Notes: generated by a model not told the origin, from the letters alone. 62,287 nucleotides of DNA from GCA-2746795 sp964643965 (GCA_964643965.1 CAZXVH010000017.1:1-62287); one strand, 5' to 3'. Counted from the first letter of the stretch, positions 8,097 to 18,040 are shown. Numbers and translations are program-made.

Positions 8097-10781
8097 CTAC
8101 TCGCCTGTTATCAGGGGCAGATATATAAATTTATCCAGGCGCAGCAGCGGATCCAGGGCAAAGTTTTGCTGCACCGGTACGCCCTCAACGGCCGTTATCG
8201 TCACCGTCTTGGATATGTAATCAGAAGAAGCAGGAACGGCCGTTAATTCATAGGTGCCGCTGATCACACTCAAGGCATACAAACCGGTCAAGGGATCGGT
8301 CATCGCTTGCACGTAAGTATCGGTTCTCACCACCGCCGCCAGGGGCAGCCCCGTGTCCGTGGCCGTCACCTGCCCCGTCACCGCTATTTGCACTGGCCCC
8401 TGCACACAATTGGGGCCTGATCCCCGCAGTTGAATATCATCCACATGCCAGCCATTTCTCACCACCGACTGATCCGAGCTAAAGCGGAAGCGAATTTTGG
8501 CCTGCGCCTCGTCCGCCAGCATGGGCAGTGGCAATGTGATCGCTTCCCATCTGCTGTGAGCGCCATCATAACGCGCCACTTCCGCCCAGGTTGCGCCATT
8601 ATTGGCCGAGGCTTCCACAATGCAATAATCGTAGTTGGCTTCAGTGTCGCAGATTTGCCAGTAGTCCAATGTCACATTTTGATAGCCGCTAAAATCCAGG
8701 CTGGGCGAGGTGAGGGAGATATTACGGTAGTTGCCATAATTGCCGCCCGGACTGTCCGTCCAACTATGGCTGGCGCTGTGGGCCGATTCGGTGGTGATGG
8801 CCCAGGGCGCTTGCGCCTGCCAGCCCGCATTGCCCGCCTCCACATCATCCTCAAAAACGGTGCAGGAGGGGTAAAGCGTGAAATCTTGCTGCACACTCTG
8901 ATAATCAACGGCCGTTACCGTCACCGTTTGCGGCGCATAATCAGGAGAAACCGGAACGGCCGTTACCTCATACGTGCCGCTGATCACCAGCATCTCATAC
9001 AAACCCGTCACCGGATTAGTGGTGGTCTGGAACACGGCGTCTGTTTGCACAGTGGCGGTCAAAGGCAGGCCGCTGTCCGCCGCTGTCACCTGGCCGCCAA
9101 TGGTGGGCGAAACGGCCGGGTCTAACACATAGAGGAAGGCGGCGCTGACCGGCCCCCAATTACCCAGGGCGTCCTGACCGCGCACGAACAGAGTATGCCG
9201 TCCTGTACCCAAGCCGGTGGTGTCAAGGACGCCGCGCCCTGTTTCAATGGGGCTGTTAAAATTACCATCAACGGCCGTCAACGGCGCCGCCACCGCCCCC
9301 ACTTCCCAGGGCGGCGTATCCACATAGAGCGCACCCGCCTGAATGGCCTGGGTCGGTTCGGTCCCATTTTGGTTGTTGAAGCGGGTATCATTGAGAGTAG
9401 TAGTGACGGTAACGGCCGTTCCCGCCGTCACCCCACCCTCACTCAAGGTCACAGCCAACGCATCTGGCCCGGCCGGCAGCATATAGGGCGCTCGCGCCGT
9501 TTTGGCCGCATAGACCAGCGCTTCTAAATTATCCGGCAAAATCTGGTTTTCAAAGGTACCGCAATCCTGGAAAAAGCTGGTGCCTAGTTCAAAGGTATAG
9601 GCGGCCAGCCCCAATTCACCATAAGCAAAATCATCCGTGGTGCCATCCGTGGGATACAAGCCCACCGATTGCTCCGGCTCATAACCGTTAAAATAAGCGA
9701 ACTTGCGCCCCAACGTTTGCAAAGCGGTGCTGTTTGGGGCCAGGTTAGTGGTAAACCCCCAGGGCCACAAAACCAACTGGCTGTAACTGTGCATATCCAG
9801 GAAGATACCCGAAGCGTCAGCCGGAGCGGGGTCTGTGATCAAGTCGCCCCGCTGATCTGGGAAAATGCCGCGCACGTAGTTTTGCACCGCCTGCGTTTCC
9901 GGCTCTGAAGCGGGGCTGGCTCCACGATACGTTTCACTACATTGAGAGCCACTGGAACCACCACAGCAGCCCCAGAGAAACTCATAATTGCGGTTCAAAT
10001 CAGCGCCGCGACTGTTTGAAGTGGGGCCACAGTAATTTTGATTGGTGTTTTTGCGCCAGGAAAGGCCCGTCTCCGCCTGTTTACGGCCGTCGGGATTCGC
10101 CAGCAGCAGTAGATGGATTTCATGGTAATCGAGCAGCCAGGTAACGTCGGCGTCGCTGCCGTAATTATCTACCAGGTATTCGGCAAAACGGCTGCTCAGT
10201 TCGGCCGGGGTATATTCACGGGCATGCACCGAGGACATGATAAACAACTTCGGTTTTGGCCCCGGCACGGCCGTATTGGTCAATTTTAGCAGCATCAAAT
10301 CATAACCGGGCGCGCCGCCTGGCGTCACTTTATCCCAGGAATCCCCAATATCCACCCAAGACGCCAATCCCGGGTGGGCGGAGACGATATCGGTGGCCAT
10401 GGCATAGGTTTCCTCAACGGTACGGTAACAGGAGTAGCCGGGGATGCCGCTGGTTTGATTGGCGTCTCTGGTGTGGGGTGTGTTGTATAAAGCGGTCAGC
10501 TTTTCATCGATTTCCAGGCGGAAACCGGCTTCCAGCAGTTCATTGTATTCGGCCGGCGTCACCTCAATGACCAGGTAACCTTCATCATGATGCACTTCCC
10601 ACGGCTCTTTACGGGCAGCCAATTCGTTGACCATTTCCCGGTTATCAAAATAAGCGCGGACGACCACAATATCGGCCGGCAGCGTTTGCTCATCGGCGGC
10701 CGGCGCTGGCCTGGCAGCCCAGGCGAAGACAAGAATGCCACCTATCAACATGATTCCGAGTATCAAACTTATTCTTTTCAT
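8097..10781 (-). CDS. secreted M14 zinc carboxypeptidase with C-terminal accessory domains
   Basis: This exported metallocarboxypeptidase has about 894 residues. A signal peptide (MKRISLILGIMLIGG onward) is followed by a propeptide-like part. The catalytic domain has zinc ligands H186 and E189 (SSVHAREY) and H331 (LDMHSYSQ), substrate-binding Arg in DLNRN (about 264) and catalytic Glu 398 (TFELGTSFF). The rest holds two carboxypeptidase-regulatory-like beta repeats (each with GQVTA-DSGLP/TGLP and SGTYE-TAVP) flanking a MAM/immune-inhibitor-A-like jelly-roll module ending GWHVDDIQLRG. ATG 10781 is chosen because the SD GAAGGA lies about 7 nt upstream; the GTG at 10796 falls at the edge of that site. 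It likely digests extracellular peptides. Confidence 0.92.
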   Translation of the reverse strand: MKRISLILGIMLIGGILVFAWAARPAPAADEQTLPADIVVVRAYFDNREMVNELAARKEPWEVHHDEGYLVIEVTPAEYNELLEAGFRLEIDEKLTALYNTPHTRDANQTSGIPGYSCYRTVEETYAMATDIVSAHPGLASWVDIGDSWDKVTPGGAPGYDLMLLKLTNTAVPGPKPKLFIMSSVHAREYTPAELSSRFAEYLVDNYGSDADVTWLLDYHEIHLLLLANPDGRKQAETGLSWRKNTNQNYCGPTSNSRGADLNRNYEFLWGCCGGSSGSQCSETYRGASPASEPETQAVQNYVRGIFPDQRGDLITDPAPADASGIFLDMHSYSQLVLWPWGFTTNLAPNSTALQTLGRKFAYFNGYEPEQSVGLYPTDGTTDDFAYGELGLAAYTFELGTSFFQDCGTFENQILPDNLEALVYAAKTARAPYMLPAGPDALAVTLSEGGVTAGTAVTVTTTLNDTRFNNQNGTEPTQAIQAGALYVDTPPWEVGAVAAPLTAVDGNFNSPIETGRGVLDTTGLGTGRHTLFVRGQDALGNWGPVSAAFLYVLDPAVSPTIGGQVTAADSGLPLTATVQTDAVFQTTTNPVTGLYEMLVISGTYEVTAVPVSPDYAPQTVTVTAVDYQSVQQDFTLYPSCTVFEDDVEAGNAGWQAQAPWAITTESAHSASHSWTDSPGGNYGNYRNISLTSPSLDFSGYQNVTLDYWQICDTEANYDYCIVEASANNGATWAEVARYDGAHSRWEAITLPLPMLADEAQAKIRFRFSSDQSVVRNGWHVDDIQLRGSGPNCVQGPVQIAVTGQVTATDTGLPLAAVVRTDTYVQAMTDPLTGLYALSVISGTYELTAVPASSDYISKTVTITAVEGVPVQQNFALDPLLRLDKFIYLPLITGE

Positions 10782-10895
10782 CGCGTTTTCCTTCACTACA
10801 ATTGGGGATCAATAAGAAAGGAAGTTTATCAAGAAACGGCCGTTACGCCTAAACCCAAAATCGTCAAACGTTCCTCTTTCCGATACCATACACGC

Positions 10896-12800
10896 ATGAA
10901 CCTCGTCACCCTGCAAGCCATCACGCTCCACATGGGCGAACGCACCTTATTTGAAGATGTCAACCTGCTCATCAACGAGGGCGACCGCATCGGCCTCATC
11001 GGCCCCAACGGCAGCGGCAAAACCACCTTGCTGCGCCTCATCGCCGGGGAAGAACCGGTGACCAATGGCAGCCGCACCGTCTGGGGCAATGTGCGCATCC
11101 GCTTCCTACCTCAAGACCCGTCCCTCGACCCTGATCTCACCGTGCTGGAAGCCGTCTTCCAGAGCGACGCGCCACAAATGCGGCTGCTGCAAGCGTATGA
11201 ACGAGCCAGCAAACAGCTTCAACGCCAACCCCAAGACCCGGCCGTCCAGTCCCAGTTTTCCCAGGTAACGGCCAAAATGGATCAGGCCAATGGCTGGGCG
11301 GCCGAAGCTGAAGCCGAAGCCATTCTCACCAAACTGGGTATCACCGACTTTGAGGCTAAAATCGGAACCCTCAGCGGCGGTCAGCATAAGCGTGTGGCTC
11401 TGGCTCACGCCCTCATCGACCCCGCCGACCTGCTCATCCTGGACGAGCCGACCAACCACATCGACGCCGAAACTATCGACTGGCTGGAAGAACACCTGGC
11501 AAAACGGCCGGGCGGCCTGCTCATGGTGACGCACGACCGCTATTTTCTAGATCGGGTGGTCAACCGCATTGTGGAACTGGATCGCCGTCAACTGGTGAGC
11601 TACCCCGGCAACTACAGCCGCTATCTGGAACTGAGCAGCGAGCGGCATGAGCAGCTTTCTGCCGCCGAGCAAAAGCGCAAGCAGCTATTGCGGCGCGAAT
11701 TGGAATGGGTGCGCCGCAGCCCGATGGCGCGGAGCGCCAAACAAAAAGCACGTTTGCAGCGCGTGGCAGAAATGCAAAAACTGAGTTTCGACCGGCGCGA
11801 AAATCAAGTTGCCATCTCATTGGCCGGCCGTCGCCTGGGTAAACGGGTGCTGGAAGCGCGTGATCTGAGCAAATCATTTGGCGATCTGACGCTTTTTCAA
11901 AAGCTGGACTTTGACCTCAACCCCGGCGACCGCATCGGCATTCTTGGCCCAAATGGCGCTGGCAAAAGCACCTTGCTCAATGTGTTGGCGGGCAAACTAC
12001 CGCCGGACAGCGGGCGCATCGCCTGGGGTGATACGGTGGTGTTGGGCTACTATGACCAGCAAAGCGCCGGCCTGCGCGACGAGCAGCGCGTCATCGACTA
12101 CATCAACGACGCCGCGCCCCTCATCAAAAACGCCGAAGGCTACCGCATGGACGCGGCGCAAATGCTGGAGTGGTTCTTGTTCACCCGCGCCGAGCAGCAA
12201 ACTTATATCGGCAGCCTCAGCGGCGGCGAACGGCGGCGGCTCTACCTGTTGCATACGCTCATCGCCCGGCCCAATGTGCTGTTCCTGGATGAGCCGACCA
12301 ATGATTTGGACATTCAAACGCTGGCGGTGCTGGAAGAGTTTCTAGATCATTTCCAGGGCTGCCTGGTGGTGGTCAGCCATGACCGTTATTTTTTAGACCG
12401 TAATGTGGATTTTCTGATTCCGTTTGAAGATGGCATTCAAGGCACACGTTATCCCACGCCGTATGAATCGTATTTGCAAAAGCGGGAAGAGGAGAATGCG
12501 GAACGCGGAATGCGGAATGCGGAACGGGAAAGCGGCAGTCAACAGCCAACCGTTAACAGTCAACAGCCAACGGAAAAAGCGCGGAAGCTGACATGGAAGG
12601 AGAAACAGGCGTTAACGGCCGTTAACGCCCGCCTCTCTGAATTAGAAACCCTCATCCCTGAACTGGAAGCCGCCATCAACAACATCGGCTCCGATTACGC
12701 CAAATTACAAACCCTCGCCGATCAACTGGCAGCCGCCAAAGCTGAACTGGAAACAGTGGAACTGCGCTGGCTGGAACTTTCAGAAAAGGCAGAAGGATGA
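10896..12800 (+). CDS. ABC-F family ATPase (Uup/EttA-like)
   Basis: This is a soluble 634-residue protein with two ABC domains and no membrane part. Domain 1 has Walker A GPNGSGKT (36-43), signature LSGGQHKR and Walker B LLILDEPTNHID. Domain 2 has GPNGAGKS, LSGGERRR and VLFLDEPTNDLD. A charged linker and a C-terminal coiled coil (LTWKEKQALTAVNARLSELE onward) resemble Uup. ABC-F proteins act on ribosomes, or on branched DNA in the case of Uup. The frame is open from 10587, but the ATG at 10896 starts the conserved domain. Near the linker is a run of GCGGAATGCGGAAC-type repeats and CAACAGCCAAC direct repeats, suggesting the linker grew by repeat slippage. Confidence 0.93.
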   Translation: MNLVTLQAITLHMGERTLFEDVNLLINEGDRIGLIGPNGSGKTTLLRLIAGEEPVTNGSRTVWGNVRIRFLPQDPSLDPDLTVLEAVFQSDAPQMRLLQAYERASKQLQRQPQDPAVQSQFSQVTAKMDQANGWAAEAEAEAILTKLGITDFEAKIGTLSGGQHKRVALAHALIDPADLLILDEPTNHIDAETIDWLEEHLAKRPGGLLMVTHDRYFLDRVVNRIVELDRRQLVSYPGNYSRYLELSSERHEQLSAAEQKRKQLLRRELEWVRRSPMARSAKQKARLQRVAEMQKLSFDRRENQVAISLAGRRLGKRVLEARDLSKSFGDLTLFQKLDFDLNPGDRIGILGPNGAGKSTLLNVLAGKLPPDSGRIAWGDTVVLGYYDQQSAGLRDEQRVIDYINDAAPLIKNAEGYRMDAAQMLEWFLFTRAEQQTYIGSLSGGERRRLYLLHTLIARPNVLFLDEPTNDLDIQTLAVLEEFLDHFQGCLVVVSHDRYFLDRNVDFLIPFEDGIQGTRYPTPYESYLQKREEENAERGMRNAERESGSQQPTVNSQQPTEKARKLTWKEKQALTAVNARLSELETLIPELEAAINNIGSDYAKLQTLADQLAAAKAELETVELRWLELSEKAEG

Positions 12801-12816
12801 AAGTAGAAGGCAGAAA

Positions 12817-12867
12817 GATAGAGATAGAGATAGAGGAAAACCCACGCTCTCTATCTCTATCTCTATC
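12817..12867. terminator. microsatellite hairpin (GATAGA)n/(TCTATC)n
   Basis: A 19-bp perfect inverted repeat is built entirely from GATAGA hexamers (12817-12835) and their complement (12849-12867) around a 13-nt loop. It lies between the ABC-F gene and the S9 peptidase. It could act as a terminator, though there is no T-run, or block RNA decay. Confidence 0.55.
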
Positions 12868-12904
12868 TCTACACTCTATCTACTTGCCTATATAGGAGAA
12901 ATTC

Positions 12905-15049
12905 ATGACCACCCCCATTACCATTGAAGATGTCGCTACCTATCCGTTTCCGGGAACGGCCGTTCCTGGCAGCCTACAATTTAGCCCAGATGACAGCCTG
13001 ATCACCTACCTGTTCAGTGAAGGGGGCAGCCTGACGCGACAGTTGTATGCCCTTGATCCCGAGACAGGCCATACGCGCCCACTCGTCACCCCGCCCGGTG
13101 GGGGCGACACCGAGGAAAACCTGACACTCGAAGAAAAGCTGCGCCGCGAACGGCTGCGGCAACGGGAGACGGGCATCACCCACTACGCCTGGAGTGAAGA
13201 CGGCCGCATCCTCATCCCCTTGTTGGGCGGCCTGTTTGTGCAAAACGGGGCAGCTGGTGAATTACAGCAAATCCTGGCAAAAGGGGAACATCCCATTTTA
13301 GACGCCCAATTCTCGCCCGACGGCAACTGGATCGCTTACGTGCAAGACGCCGAAATTTACGTCATTCCCGGCGATGGCGGCGAGCCACGCCAGATCACCA
13401 GCGGCGCGCGGGGGACGGGCAAAACCAACGGTCTGGCTGAATACATCGCCCAGGAAGAGATGGGCAGGCGACGTGGCTATTGGTGGTCGCTGGACAGCCA
13501 GGCCATCGCCTTCACCGAGGTGGTTGAAAGCCACATCCCCGTTTACCGCATCGTCCACCAGGGACAGGATGCGGTGGGCGCGGGGGCGCAGGAAGATCAT
13601 CGCTATCCATTTGCCGGCCAGGCCAACGCCAAAGTGCGCCTGGGCGTCACCGGCCGGGATGGGGGAGCGCCCACCTGGATGGATTTGGGCGAAGATGAAG
13701 ACATTTACCTGGCGCGGGTGAAGTGGCTGCCCAACGGAAACTTGACCGCCCAAATCCAAAACCGCGCCCAATCCCGCCTGGATCTCATCGCCTTTGATCC
13801 CACCACCGGACGAGGAGAAACGCTGCTCACGGAAACCAGCGCAGTCTGGATTAATTTGCACAACATGTTCCGACCGCTAAAAAACGGCCGTTTCATTTGG
13901 GCCTCGGAGCGGACTGGCTTTATGCACCTGTATTTGTATGATAAAGCTGGGGGATGGGAACGGCCGTTAACCAGCGGCGAGTGGCAGGTAGACAGCCTCG
14001 ATGGCGTCGATGAAGAAAATGGGTTGGTTTACTTTTGCGGTACAATGGACGGCCCCACTGAACGCCATCTTTACGTCGTCGGCTTCGACGGTGGTCAGCC
14101 CCAACGCCTCACCCGTGAACCGGGCAGTCATAACGTGACGCTGGATCACGCTTTCACCCGCTTCATCGATCAATACGACAGCCTGACCCAGCCCCCCGTC
14201 ATCAATTTGCGCGTTTTGAAAACGGGCAAACGACGGCACACGCTATTCACGCCAAACGATCCCCGCCTGGAAAGCCTCACGCTGCCGCCGCCAGAAATCG
14301 TCACCCTGTCCACCCGGGATGGCGTTACTCTCTACGGCGCACTTTACCGCCCACCGGCCGCCTCTGGCGCTGGCCCTTTCCCGGCCATCGTAGCCGTGTA
14401 TGGTGGGCCACACGCCCAGCTTGTGGTTAATGGCTGGCGAGACACGGTGAATATGCGGGCGCAATATCTGGCGCAGCAGGGCTTCCTGGTGTTCATGCTC
14501 GACAATCGGGGCAGCGCCCGGCGCGGTCTGGCATTTGAGGGTTGGATTCGCCACCGTATGGGCCTCATCGAGGTGCAAGATCAGGTGGATGGCGTGCGTT
14601 GGCTCGTGGCGCAAGGTCTGGCTGACGCCAAACGGGTGGGCGTCTACGGCTGGAGTTATGGCGGTTATATGGCCGCCATGTGCCTGGCGCAGGCGCCTGA
14701 CGTCTTCAAGGTAGCAGTGGCCGGCGCCCCCGTCACCCATTACGATGGCTACGACACCCATTATACGGAGCGGTATATGTCCACGCCGCAGGCCAATCCT
14801 GATGGTTATGCGCAGGGCAGCGTCATGTATCATGTCGAAAATATGCAAGGCAAGCTGCTGCTGGTACACGGCCTCATCGACGAAAATGTACATTTCCGCC
14901 ACACGGCGCGGCTCATCAACGCCTTGATCAAGGCCGGCAAACCTTACGATCTGCTCCTCTTCCCCGACGAGCGCCACAGCCCCCGCCGCCTGGCCGACCG
15001 GGTTTATATGGAAGAACGGGTAAGAGATTATTTTGTGGAGAATTTATAA
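12905..15049 (+). CDS. S9B dipeptidyl peptidase IV-like serine peptidase
   Basis: This is a 714-residue prolyl-oligopeptidase family enzyme. The N-terminal beta-propeller carries the AEYIAQEEMGR segment, whose two Glu residues bind the substrate amino terminus in DPP-IV. The C-terminal alpha/beta hydrolase has S584 (GWSYGG), D659 (GLIDENVHF) and H691 (DERHSPR). No signal peptide is visible, so it may act in the cytoplasm on peptides brought in after extracellular digestion. An SD (AGGAGA) precedes the ATG at 12905. Four-residue and longer acidic loops are normal. It removes X-Pro or X-Ala dipeptides in characterised relatives. Confidence 0.92.
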   Translation: MTTPITIEDVATYPFPGTAVPGSLQFSPDDSLITYLFSEGGSLTRQLYALDPETGHTRPLVTPPGGGDTEENLTLEEKLRRERLRQRETGITHYAWSEDGRILIPLLGGLFVQNGAAGELQQILAKGEHPILDAQFSPDGNWIAYVQDAEIYVIPGDGGEPRQITSGARGTGKTNGLAEYIAQEEMGRRRGYWWSLDSQAIAFTEVVESHIPVYRIVHQGQDAVGAGAQEDHRYPFAGQANAKVRLGVTGRDGGAPTWMDLGEDEDIYLARVKWLPNGNLTAQIQNRAQSRLDLIAFDPTTGRGETLLTETSAVWINLHNMFRPLKNGRFIWASERTGFMHLYLYDKAGGWERPLTSGEWQVDSLDGVDEENGLVYFCGTMDGPTERHLYVVGFDGGQPQRLTREPGSHNVTLDHAFTRFIDQYDSLTQPPVINLRVLKTGKRRHTLFTPNDPRLESLTLPPPEIVTLSTRDGVTLYGALYRPPAASGAGPFPAIVAVYGGPHAQLVVNGWRDTVNMRAQYLAQQGFLVFMLDNRGSARRGLAFEGWIRHRMGLIEVQDQVDGVRWLVAQGLADAKRVGVYGWSYGGYMAAMCLAQAPDVFKVAVAGAPVTHYDGYDTHYTERYMSTPQANPDGYAQGSVMYHVENMQGKLLLVHGLIDENVHFRHTARLINALIKAGKPYDLLLFPDERHSPRRLADRVYMEERVRDYFVENL

Positions 15050-15065
15050 GGCGGCAAGGTGGATA

Positions 15066-15113
15066 CGAGGGCTGAGCTTGTCGAAGCCCGGGCTTCGAAA
15101 GGCTCAGCCCTCG
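15066..15113. repeat. palindromic REP-like element, TTCGACAGGCTCAG family
   Basis: An inverted repeat of CGAGGGCTGAGC...TCGAAGCCC and its complement (right arm GGCTCAGCCCTCG at 15101-15113) is followed by two partial copies up to about 15140. The core GAGCTTGTCGAAG belongs to a widely distributed bacterial REP-like word and recurs in this window at about 21.47, 22.22, 22.93, 42.89, 43.19 and 43.23 kb. It may serve as a terminator for the S9 gene. Confidence 0.7.
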
Positions 15114-15246
15114 AGGCTCAGTCCTCGAGATTCAGCCCTCAAGCGCCATCCTTCATCCTTCCTTAACCCCTAATTTACAAATTTTTTACCTTTTTAAGGC
15201 AAAATTAGCTTCTGTATGGATGCAACTATTTTCGGGGAGAAACAGA

Positions 15247-15279
15247 TTCTCTATCTCTCTCCTCTATCTCTATCTCATT
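15247..15279. repeat. TCTATC-type microsatellite
   Basis: A pyrimidine-rich run of CTCTATCTC units lies just upstream of the htrA ribosome binding site, so it sits in that gene's leader. Confidence 0.6.
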
Positions 15280-15295
15280 AACCGGAGGTTAATTC

Positions 15296-16627
15296 ATGAA
15301 ACAAACAGTTTCTATCATGGCGGTTCTTATTCTCGCTCTCCTGGCGTTGGCCGGCTGCGGCCAGGCGGCCGTAGACAATTTACCGGTAGCGGAGGCTGGG
15401 GCAGAAACGGCCGTTATCGTTGAAGATACCAGCGCCGATATTGTGCCGGCCATCGCCCCCCTGGCCGCGCCAGCACAAGAAGAACCGGCGCAAACCAACC
15501 CCGGCGCCAACGTGACCACCCTCGACCTGGAAGAAGCGCAGAGTACCCTCATTAACTTATATGAACGGATCAACCCGGCGGTGGTCAACATTCAGGTAAA
15601 GCTCAGCGCCGAAGCTGCCGCCAAGCAATTCGGCCAGTTTGAGCTGCCGGAAGATTTTAAACTGCCCGAGGGCATGAACCCGGACGATCTGCCCCAAGAT
15701 CATCCCTTTTTCAGGCCGCAATACGGCCAGGGTTCCGGCTTTGTCTACGATGAACTGGGCCACATCATCACCAACAACCATGTGGTGGGGCAAGCTGAAA
15801 AAATCACCGTCATCTTCTCAGATGGCACAGAAGTGGACGCAACCCTGGTAGGCGTGGACCCAGATTCTGATTTGGCTGTGATCAAAGTGGATCCGCAGGA
15901 AGTGAACCTGGTTTCCATACCTCTGGGCGATTCTGACGAGATCAAAGTGGGTCAATATGTCATCGCCATTGGCAACCCCTTTGGTCTCTCCGGCTCCATG
16001 ACCTCCGGCATCATCTCCGGGCTGGGACGTAATTTACCGGCTGATGCGGCAGCGCCAAACGGCCGTTACTTCTCCATCCCCGGCATCATCCAAACAGACG
16101 CCGCCATCAACCCTGGCAACTCCGGCGGCCCGCTGCTCAATTTAGACGGCGAAGTGATTGGCGTCAATACCGCCATCGCCACCAATGTGGGCACATTCTC
16201 CGGCGTGGGTTATGCTGTGCCCGTGGAAACGGTGCAAAAAGTGGCGCCGCAGTTGATTGAAAACGGCGCCGTGCAAAACCCCTGGATCGGCATTACCGGG
16301 CAAGAACTGAGCAAAGATGTGGCCCTGGCCATGAATCTGGACGCCAATCAACGCGGCATCCAGGTCGTTGAAGTGGTCGCTAATGGCCCCTCAGCCAAAA
16401 CGGACTTGCGCGGCAGCAATGGCCAGATCACCATCGACGGCTTCCCCTTCTCCGTTGGCGGCGACGTCATCATCGGCATCGATGACGTGGTGGTGGACAA
16501 GTTTGATGATTTATTAAGCTACATCGTGCAAGACACGGAAGTCGGCCAAACAGTGACGTTGACAGTGCTGCGAGATGGCAAAGAGGTACAGGTAGCCATC
16601 ACCCTGGAAGCGCGGCCAACGCCATAA
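15296..16627 (+). CDS. HtrA/DegP-type lipoprotein serine protease with PDZ domain
   Basis: This 443-residue envelope protease has a lipoprotein signal with lipobox LALAG-C21. The S1C trypsin fold carries H162 (ITNNHVVG), D192 (PDSDLAVI) and S276 (NPGNSGGPL). A PDZ domain follows at about 325-435 (GIQVVEVVANGPSAKT, GDVIIGIDDVVV). Such proteins degrade or refold damaged envelope proteins. A good SD (CCGGAGG) precedes the ATG at 15296. msrB follows after 18 nt, so the two probably form an envelope or oxidative-stress operon. Confidence 0.94.
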   Translation: MKQTVSIMAVLILALLALAGCGQAAVDNLPVAEAGAETAVIVEDTSADIVPAIAPLAAPAQEEPAQTNPGANVTTLDLEEAQSTLINLYERINPAVVNIQVKLSAEAAAKQFGQFELPEDFKLPEGMNPDDLPQDHPFFRPQYGQGSGFVYDELGHIITNNHVVGQAEKITVIFSDGTEVDATLVGVDPDSDLAVIKVDPQEVNLVSIPLGDSDEIKVGQYVIAIGNPFGLSGSMTSGIISGLGRNLPADAAAPNGRYFSIPGIIQTDAAINPGNSGGPLLNLDGEVIGVNTAIATNVGTFSGVGYAVPVETVQKVAPQLIENGAVQNPWIGITGQELSKDVALAMNLDANQRGIQVVEVVANGPSAKTDLRGSNGQITIDGFPFSVGGDVIIGIDDVVVDKFDDLLSYIVQDTEVGQTVTLTVLRDGKEVQVAITLEARPTP

Positions 16628-16645
16628 CAGTGAGGAGATTCAATT

Positions 16646-17038
16646 ATGACTAAAAAATCTGATGCAGAATTACGCGCTCAACTGACTCCACTTCAATACC
16701 AGGTCACGCAGCAAAAAGGGACAGAACGGCCGTTTACCGGCGAATATTACACTCACAAAGAAAACGGCGTTTATACCTGTGTCGTCTGCGGCGCAGAGCT
16801 GTTCCCCTCTGAAACTAAATTTGATTCAAGCTGCGGCTGGCCCAGTTTCTATGCGCCAATGGTGGACGCGCCCATTCAAGAGAATGTGGATCGCAGCCAT
16901 TTTATGGAACGCACGGAAATTGTCTGCCAGGAATGTGGGGCGCATTTAGGCCATGTTTTCACCGATGGACCGCAACCGACCGGCTTACGCTACTGCGTTA
17001 ATTCCGCTTCGTTGAATTTCAAGGGTACAGAAGCGTGA
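16646..17038 (+). CDS. msrB: peptide methionine-R-sulfoxide reductase
   Basis: This 130-residue enzyme reduces methionine-R-sulfoxide in proteins. Zinc ligands C45/C48 (CVVC) and C94/C97 (CQEC), the SSCGWPSF motif and catalytic C117 (RYCVNSASL) are all present. The SD GTGAGGAG precedes the ATG. It sits directly downstream of htrA, which fits repair of oxidised proteins. Its 3' end overlaps the convergent lipoate ligase gene by 20 nt. A palindrome copy is in frame as R-P (ERPFTG). Confidence 0.96.
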   Translation: MTKKSDAELRAQLTPLQYQVTQQKGTERPFTGEYYTHKENGVYTCVVCGAELFPSETKFDSSCGWPSFYAPMVDAPIQENVDRSHFMERTEIVCQECGAHLGHVFTDGPQPTGLRYCVNSASLNFKGTEA

Positions 17039-17957
17039 GCAGCGCTGTGGGCTTTATGTTTTGAGCGGACAAGGCTTTTTCTATCTCTTGACGCTGGTAT
17101 CTGACGCCCACTAAATGGGTGAGCGCGGCAATATCTGCGGCGTCCCCTGTCATGTCGATGGCCTGGATGCAGCCATCTTTTATGCGGATGGAGAGCGAGT
17201 GAGTGAGGCTTGATTTGTGGATGGTGAATTGGGGAGAACGGCCGTTATTCCATTCCCAGGTATCATACCGGTCCGCCTTTATCTGCCGCACTTGCTCCCA
17301 CTCTGCTTCCGACAGGTCATAAGTCGGTATCTCACCCCCCTCAAAAATACCGGCCAGCAACCCCTGTCTGAGCGCCGTCATGTCCATCTGTGGCAGCCAC
17401 TCCACAATATTAGTCACTTTAGCCCGAATCGACTGCACCGCTTTTGATTCAATCTGCGCCTGGGTGGGATTAAGCACATGAAGTAAGGCTTCCAAATCAC
17501 TATCAAAAAGAATCGTGCCGTGGCTGACCATGCGCTGCCCTGACAAATATTGAGCATTGCCCGACAGTTTCTTGCCACCCGCGTAAATATCACTTTTGCC
17601 GTGTAATTCCGCCGGTACGCCCCACTGATTGAGTACACGAATGACTGGTTCGGTAAACATGCGGAAATTGTGCAAATTCTCTGAGCCGGTGGAGATAAAG
17701 CTGAAATTGAGATTGCCCAAATCATGATAGACTGCGCCGCCGCCTGACAAACGCCGTACCACTTGCACCCCATGCGCTTCCACATAATCAAAATCCACTT
17801 CTTCCCATACGTTTTGATTGCGCCCCACAATCACCGACGGTTCATTGACATAAAAGAGCAAAATTGACTCCGCTAGATGCACATGCCGCAGTAAATATTC
17901 TTCGAGCGCCAAATTCAAGCGCGGGTCAGTGATGGCCTGGTTATCGACGTAGATCAT
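17019..17957 (-). CDS. lplA: lipoate-protein ligase A
   Basis: This 312-residue enzyme adenylates lipoate and attaches it to lipoyl domains. It carries the family core VVRRLSGGGAVYHDLGNLNF, the HGKSDIYAGGKKLSGNAQY segment with the lipoate-binding Lys, and a C-terminal accessory domain (DRYDTWEWNNGRSP). The frame is open to 18101, but that extension translates an ACAGTG-rich repeat and is spurious; the ATG at 17957 starts the real protein. The 3' end overlaps msrB by 20 nt. A decayed fragment similar to its C-terminal domain lies upstream at 18141-18250. Confidence 0.93.
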   Translation of the reverse strand: MIYVDNQAITDPRLNLALEEYLLRHVHLAESILLFYVNEPSVIVGRNQNVWEEVDFDYVEAHGVQVVRRLSGGGAVYHDLGNLNFSFISTGSENLHNFRMFTEPVIRVLNQWGVPAELHGKSDIYAGGKKLSGNAQYLSGQRMVSHGTILFDSDLEALLHVLNPTQAQIESKAVQSIRAKVTNIVEWLPQMDMTALRQGLLAGIFEGGEIPTYDLSEAEWEQVRQIKADRYDTWEWNNGRSPQFTIHKSSLTHSLSIRIKDGCIQAIDMTGDAADIAALTHLVGVRYQRQEIEKALSAQNIKPTALLTLLYP

Positions 17958-17967
17958 GGGCGTAAGT

Positions 17968-18040
17968 GTACAGTGTACAGTGCACAGTGTACAGTTTTTA
18001 GCAATGCCACTGGTCACTGTACACTGTTCACTGTTTACTG
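17968..18040. repeat. ACAGTG-rich inverted repeat upstream of lplA
   Basis: Several CAGTGTACAGT-type units on the left are matched by ACTGTACACTGTTCACTG-type units on the right and can fold into a long imperfect hairpin in the lplA leader. A close relative lies between metY and metX (39500-39554). Confidence 0.65.

Noticed and set aside
8430..9125. Plus-strand gene of 231 codons
   Set aside because: It is a shadow of the M14 carboxypeptidase, with His/Arg/Ile-rich composition and no known motif.
14243..14977. Minus-strand gene of 244 codons
   Set aside because: It is antisense to the catalytic domain of the S9 peptidase and shows no family signature.
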